DNA of 10,400 nt. Origin: Ettlia oleoabundans. Lineage: Eukaryota > Chlorophyta > Chlorophyceae > Chlamydomonadales. The notes under the pieces are model-generated. The model saw only the letters and a program-made list of their open reading frames with translations, had not been told where the DNA came from and ran no database searches. Every line of letters begins with the position of its first letter. The first letter of the stretch is position 1. A program made the position numbers and the translations under genes. The stretch spans positions 1 through 10,400 of the forward strand of contig JAAMXP010001732.1 in NCBI GenBank assembly GCA_019693395.1. Reading direction: 5' to 3'. Positions 1-8,023 of the stretch are shown one piece after another.

Positions 1-25
1 GGGTGGGGTGGGGTGGGTGGGTGGG
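1..25 (+). repeat. G-run tract in an EXO1 intron, G-quadruplex potential
   Basis: Runs of three or four G separated by single T form more than four consecutive G-tracts on the EXO1 sense strand. It lies upstream of the first supported EXO1 exon, so it is probably intronic. The tract is seen directly; quadruplex folding is inferred. Confidence 0.6.
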
Positions 26-83
26 ACTTCACACGTTGAAACTTGGCAGAGTGTGGCAGAGGGCAGTGCTTGTCAGCCATCAG

Positions 84-2494
84 GTTGGTGTTGAAGAGGG
101 GGCAGATGCAGCATACTTACAACCTGATCGTGGTCGCGTCAGTTGCCCTGCTCTTGAAGCCTGAAATTTCTCCCTGCAGCACCGGACACTGCCTGGAGTT
201 TAGCTTGAACCGGCTGTTCTCGGGGCCGGAGGGGGCAATGGGTGGCAATGGAGGTGCCAGCACCAGCGGTGGTGGTAGCGGCAGCAGTGTCGTCTCATTC
301 CGGGGCTGGACGCTGGATATGCTGCAGGTTAGTTCCTGTCACACTATTGGGGGACTCTGGCAGCTGGACAACAGAGTACTTGCCAGCTGCCCTCCAGCTT
401 CGCACTCAGCTTTGCTTGACCGACATAGTTGCAGCATTGTCGTCAACAATTAAAACTGTCGGGCGTGTATCCTTGCTTACCGTCTGCACAGCCTGAGATC
501 CCATCCTCAATCAGCCATTGAGTTCTGCATTGCTTGCCAGGCTGCCTGCGTGCTGGCAGGCTGCGATTTTGCGCCCAGCCTCAGGGGTATTAGTTTCAAA
601 ACGGCTGCCAGCTTTGTGGCCCGGCGGCGCACCCTCCCCTCTGTGCTCAAGCTGCTACGGGCGGAGAAGCGCTGGCAGCTGGCAGCCACTGACGAGTACT
701 GTGCGGCGGCAAAGCGTGCAGCACTGGCATTCAAACATGCCCTTGGTGAGTAGGTGGTCGGATGGCTCAATCAATACGGAAACAAGGGGCACTACTACGC
801 CTGTCTTAGAATGTGCGCCTGCTGGTATTGGTGTCAGCCTCATCTTAGGGGTTTTGGTGTGGGTTGCAGGAAAGCAAACATGCCAGCTGTTTGCTTTGCC
901 TTGCCTGTATGCCTGAGCGCTGCGTTTCGCCCATATGCTTGTGGTGCAGTCTTCTGCGCCAACAGCGCAGGCGGCAGCTGCAGACGGCTGACCCCCTTGC
1001 CAGAATTATCAGGCCAGGAGCACAATAGTGCCTCTGGACAGATGGTCGCATCAGTGACCAGCAGCAGCAGCAGCAAGCTGCGTGGAGATGGGGAGGGGTG
1101 CGACCTGTCTCACCTCGGGGCTGAGCTGGCTGCTGACGTGGCGCAAGGGATTGCCTATGGTGCGGGCTTCGGCCATGTTATACATGATAAACACCCCATC
1201 ATGGCTCGGTGCTTTTTCTCCGGGCTTAAGTTGAGTTGTTGGGTTGGAAGCATGTTCGCTGCTTTGTGCCCCACCTACATCCTTCAATATCCCACTCTCT
1301 CCCCTGGCCCTCAAGGGGCTTCTTCGCGTTTTGGTTGCAGGCTACCTGCACCCTCACACGCTGCAGCCCTTTCCCGACAGTGCTGAAGGGGCCGCCACCA
1401 CCGCTGGCCCGCACCTCCCCAGCCAGCACGAAGGGCGGCAGCAGGAGCAGGCATGTCATCGTCCCACCTCTCAGCACATGCGCCCCAGCATCTCCAGCCG
1501 TAGGCAGTTGGGGTCCTGGCTGGTAAATGGGGCGGCCACACACCCCGAGCAGCAGCAGCACGGGCTTGGGCCTTCGCAGCATGCACAGTCGCCGCTGCTG
1601 TCTGGCGGGCGATATCCGCAACAACAGCAGCACCAGGTGCAGGACCAGGGGCAGAGCCCAGGTGTGGCTGACATATCAAATGTGGTGCGGCTCTGTGCAA
1701 ATCAGCCCATGGCAGTCGCTGGGTGGCGTCAGCAGGGGCAGCAGGAGGGACAATCACCCATGCCACACACGCAGCGCGCGGGCAATCCATTTGCACGGCC
1801 CCACTCGCAGCAGCCTTTCAGCAGCCCTGGCATTGCAGCCACAACATGCCCCAATGATGGAGAGTCAGCGATGCCAGCAGCAGCAACAACGGCAGCAGCA
1901 GCAGGTTCTCAAGGCAATCCACAGCCTGAGCAGCACGACAGCTTTCGCGACTGTCTGGGCCAGGCTGCAAAAGCGCAGGCGCAGGTAGTGGCGGCAACAG
2001 TGGCAGCTGTGGTTGTAGATGTAGCAGCCGCCGAGCAGCAGGAGCCGTGCAGCAGCTTGGAGGATGCAGGCACTGCTGGCCCAGATCACCTGGGGAGCAC
2101 CACAGGCGGTAACTTGTCAGAGCAGCTGCTGCCGCCTCAGCATCAACGGCGAGCCATGCAGGCAGTTACCAATCTGGCCGGTCAGCAGCCTCAATCGCAG
2201 CATCTCAGCTCAGCCACTGTTGTCTGCGTTAGCAGCAGCTGCGGTGCCGCAGGCCCTGCCTTGCAGCAATCACCTGTTTGGAATAGAGCTGAGCAGTACC
2301 AGCAGTATGGGCAGCAATACCAGCAGCAGTACCAACAAGGACCCAAGATGGTTCAGCCACCCGTGCTGGGCAGCAAGCGGAAGAGCAGCGGCGACCGTGG
2401 CAGCAGCGGCGGAGGCAAGAAGGCGGCTGGCAAGCTGTTGGCGCCGCCTGGGCAGCGCATCAGCCGCTTCTTTGTGGCGTCGGCAAAAGAGTAG
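84..2494 (+). CDS. EXO1: Exonuclease 1 (EXO1), 5'-partial, spliced
   Basis: 5'->3' exonuclease/flap endonuclease of the XPG/Rad2 family, acting in the nucleus in mismatch repair and end resection. Exons I can support: 180-327 (its 5' edge is uncertain and may extend to 84), 541-745, 950-1159 and 1341-2494. Introns 328-540, 746-949 and 1160-1340 start GTTAGT, GTGAGT and GTGCGG and all end CAG. Phases 0, 1 and 1 join without a frameshift and give about 570 residues to a TAG stop. The sequence shows HCLEFSL, then WTLDMLQ joined to AACVLAGCDFAPSLRGIS, the helix-two-turn-helix region; its GCD Asp corresponds to a family metal ligand. Next come a block like the EXO1 VYDP...L.PL segment (LVFCANSAGG, RRLTPLPE) and HLGAELAADVAQGIAYG joined to YLHPHTLQPF. 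Together these match EXO1 better than FEN1 or GEN1. A Gly/Ser-rich insertion (234-297) interrupts the nuclease domain. The last exon encodes about 380 Q/A/S-rich, probably disordered residues, with a basic patch (KRKSSGDRG) and the ending QRISRFFVASAKE. The N-terminal catalytic exons lie left of the window. Confidence 0.9.
102..179 (+). other. Possible 78-nt frame-preserving intron or insertion in EXO1
   Basis: A reading frame is open across this stretch and joins LVLKR (85-99), which looks like the strand before TGHCLEF in EXO1 proteins, to TGHCLEF itself. Removing 102-179 would leave LVLKR-G-TGHCLEF, closer to the family spacing. The 3' end is a good acceptor (TTTCTCCCTGCAG). The 5' end would have to be a GC donor (GGGG, then GCAGAT), which is weak. 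Because 78 is a multiple of three and the stretch has no stop, either version would be translatable. The upstream acceptor at 81-83 is equally tentative. Confidence 0.35.
2450..2473 (+). other. C-terminal MIP/PIP-like peptide motif of EXO1
   Basis: These codons read GQRISRFF, 14 to 7 residues from the C-terminus and just after a Lys/Gly/Ser-rich basic segment. SRFF fits most of the MLH1-interacting (MIP) consensus [R/K]-S-K-[Y/F]-F. IxxFF with a nearby Gln also resembles a PCNA-interacting (PIP) box, but the Gln is one residue too close for the canonical Qxx[ILM]xxFF. The motif is seen directly; partner binding is inferred. Confidence 0.6.
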
Positions 2495-2523
2495 GAGATC
2501 TGTTGGGCAACAACTTCACACAT

Positions 2524-2528
2524 TTACA
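2524..2528 (-). promoter_or_regulatory. Polyadenylation signal TGTAA for SNAPC3
   Basis: TGTAA on the - strand (TTACA as written), 250 nt downstream of the SNAPC3 stop. It is the only such word I see on this strand between the two stop codons. It sits inside the EXO1 3' UTR, so the two transcripts would overlap. Confidence 0.5.
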
Positions 2529-2574
2529 CAGGGAACAAATTGCACCTACAAAGCCAGGGCACAACAGATGCAAG

Positions 2575-2579
2575 TGTAA
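2575..2579 (+). promoter_or_regulatory. Polyadenylation signal TGTAA for EXO1
   Basis: TGTAA lies 81 nt after the EXO1 stop codon. TGTAA is the usual poly(A) signal in chlorophyte nuclear genes, so the 3' UTR would be about 100 nt. A second copy lies at 2640-2644. Confidence 0.6.
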
Positions 2580-2639
2580 ACAGTAAAACTGAGGGCCACA
2601 TAATGGGCAAGAATCAATGATGGGGTGCTCTACATGCAT

Positions 2640-2644
2640 TGTAA
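2640..2644 (+). promoter_or_regulatory. Alternative TGTAA polyadenylation signal for EXO1
   Basis: A second TGTAA on the + strand, about 145 nt past the EXO1 stop. If it is used, the EXO1 transcript would run further into the SNAPC3 3' UTR. Confidence 0.35.
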
Positions 2645-2777
2645 GTGCGGATTCATTGGGTGTTTTGCGCAAACTGCTGCTGCAGTAGTGTCTCTTTATT
2701 TGTTCTGGCAAGAGCTGCTGCACATACGCAAAGAGTTAAACTGGAATGCTGGCGCTGCTTGCACAAGCGCGCAGGTG

Positions 2778-5700
2778 CTAGCGTGCCGGCGCGCCTGCTC
2801 CTGCGCCTCTGTGCATGATCCCTGCCGGGTACTCGTATGTGTATGGGAACACACGGAAGTCTGTATAGAGGGCGCGGCCCTGCAAGTACCAAGCAGGGAA
2901 GAGTGAGGAAAGAGAGGCTTGGGAAGCAGGTGCCCGGCAGCGGGTGGGCGTGTGGCAGTAAGCAGAGCTGACAAGCATGGTAGCCAGCAGGCACGCCTGT
3001 CAGCTGGCAGTCATTGACTAGGACGTCAGAGCGCTGCGGGGCAATGCTGTGCAGCTTGATGCTGCATTTAGGTGCCACTAGCTGCCCTGGCCTACAGCCC
3101 CAGCCTTGCCTGCTTGTCGTAGTGCATCGACACAAAGCACTCCTCGCACCTGCACACACGGGGAGGCTCAAGCGTGAAAGGGAAGTGCCAACAGAACGAG
3201 GAACACAGGCATGAAGCCACGGGCCTGCAAAGACCAACCTCCATGCTCGTGCACTTTCTACCGCACAGCCCTGCCTCACCAGAAGAACGGTGTGTGCGGT
3301 GCGGCACGGTCGTCGTAGGTAATGCGCTTGGCCACGCGAGTGCCACACACCTGCATGTGTGTGAGCCGCGCAAGGCGGAATTGGGCGCTGCGCGGACCAG
3401 GATATGAAAAGGGCTGGGGGTGGTTGGCTTGTTGGCAGCCTGCCTGGCACCCAATGCACTGAACCACCCACCGCCAGCAGCATATCGTATCTTTTGTGGA
3501 GCATCCCCCCCACCCCCACCCCCACCCCGCCAGCCAGCCACCCATGCCACCACCATCTGCTCACCCTCACTCACGCACCCACCCACCTCGCAGTCGCGCA
3601 TGATGAGGTGCTGTGGCTGTGTGATGCGGAAAGGGTATTGGCGGCGCAGTGGAGGGTCGCAGCTTGGGTCAAACAGACGGACATCCTGCGGGGAGGGAGG
3701 CGGGCCAGGAGGTCCAGGGTTGAGGGAAATGCACGTCTTGAGTGCACACGTGTGCTGAAAGGTAGTGAGGTGGCTGGATACGTGCTGGGCTGGGACGCTG
3801 GATCGCTAGCTGCATGCACATGGACTGGTCGCTTGTTGCATCAAGGCTAAGTCCTGCTAGCCCCAGCGGCCCCCTCGCGTGCGCGCACCCCCCCCCCTCC
3901 ACACACACACACACACACACCCCACCCCCACCCACCCCCCGAACCCCTTTTGTGCCGTGAAACACGCTGCTCACACCTGGAAGGTGAGCAGGTGCTCACA
4001 TCCTCCTTGGTGGCAGTACAGGTTGGCGGCGCCGCAGCCCACCCGCAGCCACAGCTCCTCAAACCGGGTGCCCTCCATGCGTCCCGCTGTGAACTCTGCG
4101 GTACGGTGTGTATGCCGCAATACGGTTGTGGAATGTAGTGGTGGGATACAGCACAAGAAAAGCAGCTGCATGTAGAAGGGTGATTGTGCATTTTGCCAGG
4201 CCAAGGGGCAGCGCCCCAGTAAGCGAGAAGAGTGGTGGAAGGCTTGCTAGTATGAAAACAATAGGCATCGCGGCGGACTGTCTGTATGACTGATGATTAA
4301 TAACCGATTCTGCGCCTGGAACGCGCCTGTGGTAAGGATGTCAGTGCGGCCACTGCCAGGAACCGGGTGCGGCGGCGCCTGGATGCCATGCTCCCTGCAG
4401 TCAAAAGCAGGATGGCCATGGATGGCAGGTTGGGTGGCTGGGGTCGCGGGTGCGCATCATGCGGGTTGGGATTGACTCAATTTATTACAGCTCAAAAAAT
4501 CACAATATGAGGGCTCTTGCAAAGCACAGACAGTTCTAAGCGTTACAGCAGTGGAGCCCTGCAGCAAGGCATGTACCTGTTGTACTGCCTGATGGGCTCT
4601 GAGTAGTCCGCAGCCTCTGCCTGCCGCAGGTCGTTGTAGAAGGTGCCTGTAGGTTTCGGCAGAGCAAGAAGTAGCCAAAAACACTGAGTCTCTCCAGCAA
4701 TCCAGCTGCCTGCTGCTGGAAGCAGCATGGCGGTGAGCAGAGTCGGCATCGCTGGATAGGGTGCAGCGACAGAGCAGCAGCTGTTTAGCACGACACCACA
4801 TGGCAATATATCTTGTATAGTGGTGCACTGTGCCCCATTGACAAGGCAAGAAGAGATGGATGGTGACAAGTCGCTGAGTACCGCGGGGAAATCGTGACAT
4901 GGGTGCAGCACAGCTGTGCAAACACAATGTGAGTGCACGAGCGGCAGGAGGAAGTTCATGGGGAGCACTGATGTATTGCACCGCAAATTGAGGGCAACAG
5001 CATAGGCCCACAGGCTGGCTGCAGTCCCACAACCGCAGTGCATATCGCTGTGGGCCGGGTCATGACCCGGGTGGGCACAGCTGTGGTCCCGCGCGGGTTT
5101 TACATCCCGGCCATGACTCGGTGGTAAGATGCAGCTGCATGTGCAGCGCCATGCAGCGTGCTGCCAAGCAACGTGTTGCAATGCTGGCAATCAGACCAAC
5201 AAACAGGTGGTTATGTAGGCGACACAGTTACGCAGCTTTGACTAGTTCTGCCCGCTAAGATGGCTGTCGCGCCAAACAACAAATGCCAACACCGGGCAAC
5301 CAACCCACCTTCGATATAAAAGTAAGCTGATGGCCTGCTGATGCGTAGGAGAGGCTGCCCAGCTCTCTGCCTACCGGCGTTTTCCTGGAACAGAGGGAAG
5401 TGCCATCAGCATGCCACAGGTGGATGACGAGCAGTGTATGTGCGGCAACTACACAAGAACATGCTGCAAACATGCATGTCCTATCACACACGTATGTATG
5501 CGGAAAAGGTGCGTTGGTGACGTCCTAAAGGCCTTGGCCCAGGACCTAGACCTATAAGACCATGCATCCTTCACACCCAGTCTCTCGCAGTTGCAATTAT
5601 CTCCTTCTCTACTGTCGACTGATGGTTTAGTTCTGCTCACCTCCTTCTCCATTGCCTCCGCATTTTTGTCAGCCACGCAGAACAGCCGATCCCGTAGCTC

Positions 5701-8023
5701 ACTGAGGTACTGCAGCAGGAGGGAGGCAAGGAGGCACAGGGTAAAGTGAGGACAAAAGCGCAAGGCAGCGCAACGTGGGGAATAGCTGCTGCTAACCAGG
5801 CCCCTGTGCTAGAGTGCAAGCGTGCAAGCCATGCACATGGACAACGGGTTTTTGAGTGCTGTGGTGCTGGTAAATCATGGCGGCAGCAGGATGAACATCC
5901 ATGAATGCAGCAAAGGTATCAGCGATACACAGGCTGACAGACAGAGGTATACCAGATAGGCAGGTAACGCCCAACTACCTGGCCACCCAGCACTAGCCAC
6001 TCCTCGGACACCAGGTGCGGTGCGTGCGGCACGTGCAGCGCCACATGGATCACCACGACGTTGCTTCCCACCCTGCCGAACACAGCATCCAGCATTGGCA
6101 GGAGAGGTCACACAACGTACCAAACCATAAGCTTTAAGTAACAATTGGGTTGGAGCACTTACGTCAAAGCACAACCCAACATGGTAATGGACACCCAGTC
6201 AAAGGCAGGAGTAACAGCAGCAGCTTGAACAGGTATAGCTTGCCTGTCATCCTCTTGTTCCCCATGCTGCGCCTCCTCTGCCGCCTCTGCTGCTGCTTGC
6301 GCCACCAGCTGCAGCTGCCGGCTGCGCCCGTCCTGGAACTGCTGCCACGCCAGTGGCGGCTCCAGGTCTGCAAAGCAGCAATGTGGCCACATGGGCACAT
6401 AAGGAGAGGCCACAGGCAACTGAGTGGCAGGCAGGCACGCTGTCCCAGGCAGGGAGGGCGAGCAGGCAGGCAGGAAGGCAGGCAACAGGGCAGGCAGGCA
6501 GAACTAGCAGCAGGAAGATGTGGCGGTCGGATTTCGGGAACGCAGCGTGTGAACGCAAGGATAGAGAAGGGGGATGCATGCACTTATTGACCGGAGAGCA
6601 GGACCAAAGGGACACACAAAGGACAGCGGGAGGAAGTTAAACCAGCTGGAGGAACCCTGACATGACTCCCTTGGGGGAAACTTAGGGTGCCGGCACGCCG
6701 CACCAGTGTCAGCGATAGATGCCAGCAGGCGGGCCGCTGCCTGGTGCTGTTCAAGCCGCCGCTTCCGTGCCGCCTCGGCACGCTGGCGATAAGCTTCCAG
6801 GGCTGCCGCCCGTTCAGGCTTCCTCTCCAGCGCCTCCTCTGCCCTCTTGCGCTTTTTATCTTCCCTGGCTGTGCCGCCAGCCACGCTGGTGCTCCCTGTC
6901 ACCTGTTGCTGTGCCGCGCCAGGCAGCTGCAATGGCGGGAGCGCCAACATTTCTCCCAGCTCGGGCCAGAGAAGCAGAGGATGCTGCGGGCCCAGAAGTC
7001 CCACAAGAGCTGCAACATCAATCCCCCAGCCTGAGGCCAAGGTGCTGGGCGCAAAAGCAGCAGCCGCTACTGCAGCGGCATCTGCGGGCGCAACCAAAGG
7101 CTCCTGCGCCGGTTCTGCAGCTGTTCCAGCTTTCTGCTGCACAGCCGTCTCTGTCTGATGCTGTCCCGCTGGCACGCTCTGCATCGGCTGGCATCCTCCC
7201 CTTGCTGTTTGATGTGGCGCATCAGCAGTGTGCCCTGCTTCCTGCTGCTGCTGCTGTGCCAGCGATGGTTGCTGCTGCTGCTGCTGAGGGCAGCTACCGC
7301 CGCATGCCGCTGCTGTAGCATCAGGAGGTGTGATTACAGGAGCGCTTATTACAGGTGCACTTCTTGAATCCAGCGCCAGAAGGGGTGCCTCCTGTGAAAT
7401 CGGCATGGTTAGCTGGTCCCAAGGTGCCGGAACAGGAATTGGAAGTGTACGGTCGGGTGAACGCGGTTGCGGCACCAGCTGTTGCACGCCTGGCACAAAT
7501 GCCTGCAGTGCTGGCCGTAGCTGGTGGTTGATGCCAGTTCCAGTCGGAGCCAGCTCACTGACAAGCTGACGAATGATTTCTTCTTGCAAAGTGGGCAGAT
7601 GAAGGTCAGCGACGTCCAAAGGGCAGCCCAGCCCGGGCGCTGCTGCACACGTTGCGTCACGCGTTGGTTGCGCATTCTCGCTGTGTCCATTGTGAGCATC
7701 AGTCCGCAGAAGGCCCTGACCCAGCAGCAGGATGTCAAGCTGCTGCTGGAAGGCCAAGGCCTCCTGCCTCCATGCAGCTACACTGCACGCAGCACCAGGC
7801 AAAGAGTGGGCGGCAGGGACCGCAAGCGCTGCTGGCAGGGCGGCAATGCTGTAGCATCCGGTGCAAATTCGTGCTGACAACACGGTTAGGTGCGCACTGT
7901 TGTGGTGGACTACAAGCGCGTTTACCTGAAGGCGGCGGTGGCGCCGTTTTTGAGGTGTGGTGGAGCGGCAGCGTCTACGGGAGAATGGTGGAATCGCTTG
8001 AAAAATGCGGATGGATCGCTCAT
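2778..8023 (-). CDS. SNAPC3: snRNA-activating protein complex subunit 3 (SNAPC3/SNAP50/SRD2), 13 exons
   Basis: Subunit of SNAPc, which binds snRNA promoter elements in the nucleus and supports Pol II/III snRNA transcription. Exons in transcript order: 8023-7926, 7848-6704, 6367-6163, 6072-5979, 5709-5641, 5384-5309, 4646-4577, 4394-4327, 4095-3977, 3685-3587, 3350-3280, 3149-3110, 2879-2778. All phases close, giving 751 residues. The ATG is the first after an in-frame TGA (8077-8075). Residues 1 to about 415 are an extension with Q runs (about 220-242) and a basic coiled coil starting KKRKRAEEALE (about 363-410). The conserved core includes EEWLVLGGQ joined to YLSELRDRLFCV, AYFYIEGTFYNDL, ADYSEPI, FEELWLRVG, NLYCHQGGCEHLLTF, RDCEVCGTRVAKRITYDD, FFWCEECFVSMHY and LYTDFRVFPYTYEY. 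These are family hallmarks. Likely zinc ligands are C680/C683 and C706/C709, with H714 and the CHQGGCEH cluster (636-643) nearby. The protein is nearly twice the length I recall for human or Arabidopsis homologues. The segment between ADYSEPI and FEELW is shorter than usual, so a missed exon in introns 6-8 is possible. Confidence 0.92.
2880..3109 (-). other. SNAPC3 intron 12, GC-AG type
   Basis: Exon 12 ends HYDKQ with CAG, followed by GCAAGG, which matches the GC-donor consensus CAG|GCAAGT closely. The acceptor is TTGCAG. Both ends are phase 0 and give HYDKQ-GRALYTDF, which aligns with the family pattern LHY...G..LYDF. The only in-phase GT alternative I see (TTT|GTGTCG in exon 12) would delete the conserved HY. 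A following GT (CT|GTAGGC) has the wrong phase. Confidence 0.8.
3505..3528 (-). repeat. G-run tract in SNAPC3 intron 10
   Basis: C runs of 7, 5, 5 and 4 separated by single A on the + strand are G runs on the SNAPC3 sense strand. Four tracts with 1-nt loops have clear G-quadruplex potential in the pre-mRNA. Confidence 0.6.
3888..3947 (-). repeat. Poly(C), (AC)10 microsatellite and C-run tract in SNAPC3 intron 9
   Basis: A run of ten C (3888-3897) is followed by ten AC dinucleotides (3901-3920), then C runs of 4, 5, 3, 6 and 4 (3920-3947). On the SNAPC3 sense strand this is a G-run tract followed by (GT)n. Such a compound simple repeat is likely to vary in length between strains. Confidence 0.85.
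4096..4326 (-). other. SNAPC3 intron 8, possible GC-AG type
   Basis: Exon 8 reads to ...ACCACAG and then GCGCGT, a GC version of the common algal donor GTGCGT. The acceptor is CCGCAG, and phase 1 joins to AG TTC (Glu-Phe). An in-phase GT donor also exists nine codons earlier (exon end 4354, GTGGCC), but it is a weak site. The GC reading is preferred, not proven. Confidence 0.5.
4647..5308 (-). other. SNAPC3 intron 6, the longest intron, with perfect palindromes
   Basis: At 662 nt it is clearly longer than the other SNAPC3 introns (77-336 nt). I see no coding similarity in it. It holds perfect palindromes CCGGGTCATGACCCGG (5055-5070), CCCGCGCGGG (5088-5097) and ATGCAGCTGCAT (5129-5140). It also has a near-direct repeat, CATGACCCGGGTGG (5061-5074) and CATGACTCGGTGG (5112-5124). 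Their role is unknown. Confidence 0.6.
6427..6502. repeat. Imperfect GGCA tetranucleotide repeat in SNAPC3 intron 2
   Basis: Many GGCA units, partly tandem, interrupted by short AG-rich stretches. The repeat lies wholly inside intron 2 (6368-6703), and its open reverse frame is low-complexity Pro/Ala/Cys-rich sequence rather than a conserved domain. Confidence 0.75.

Noticed and set aside
90..119. VEEGADAAYL in frame 3, resembling the EXO1 catalytic EADAQ.AYL motif
   Set aside because: It is in a different frame from the downstream exon, and there is no room for the TEDSDL segment and an intron before position 180. Probably coincidental.
2985..3070. Coding-looking peptide IKLHSIAPQRSDVLVNDC on the - strand, after a possible acceptor
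   Set aside because: It falls inside SNAPC3 intron 12. Including it separates HYDKQ from GRALYTDF, which are adjacent in the family. No matching family segment exists.
2653..3570. Long - strand open frame of 305 codons
   Set aside because: It runs through SNAPC3 exons 11-13 in the wrong frame and across three introns. The conserved SNAPC3 peptides lie in other frames.
4457..5190. Overlapping - strand open frames of 191 and 215 codons
   Set aside because: They cover SNAPC3 intron 6 plus exon 7. Only the exon 7 part (TFYNDL...DYSEPI) is conserved.
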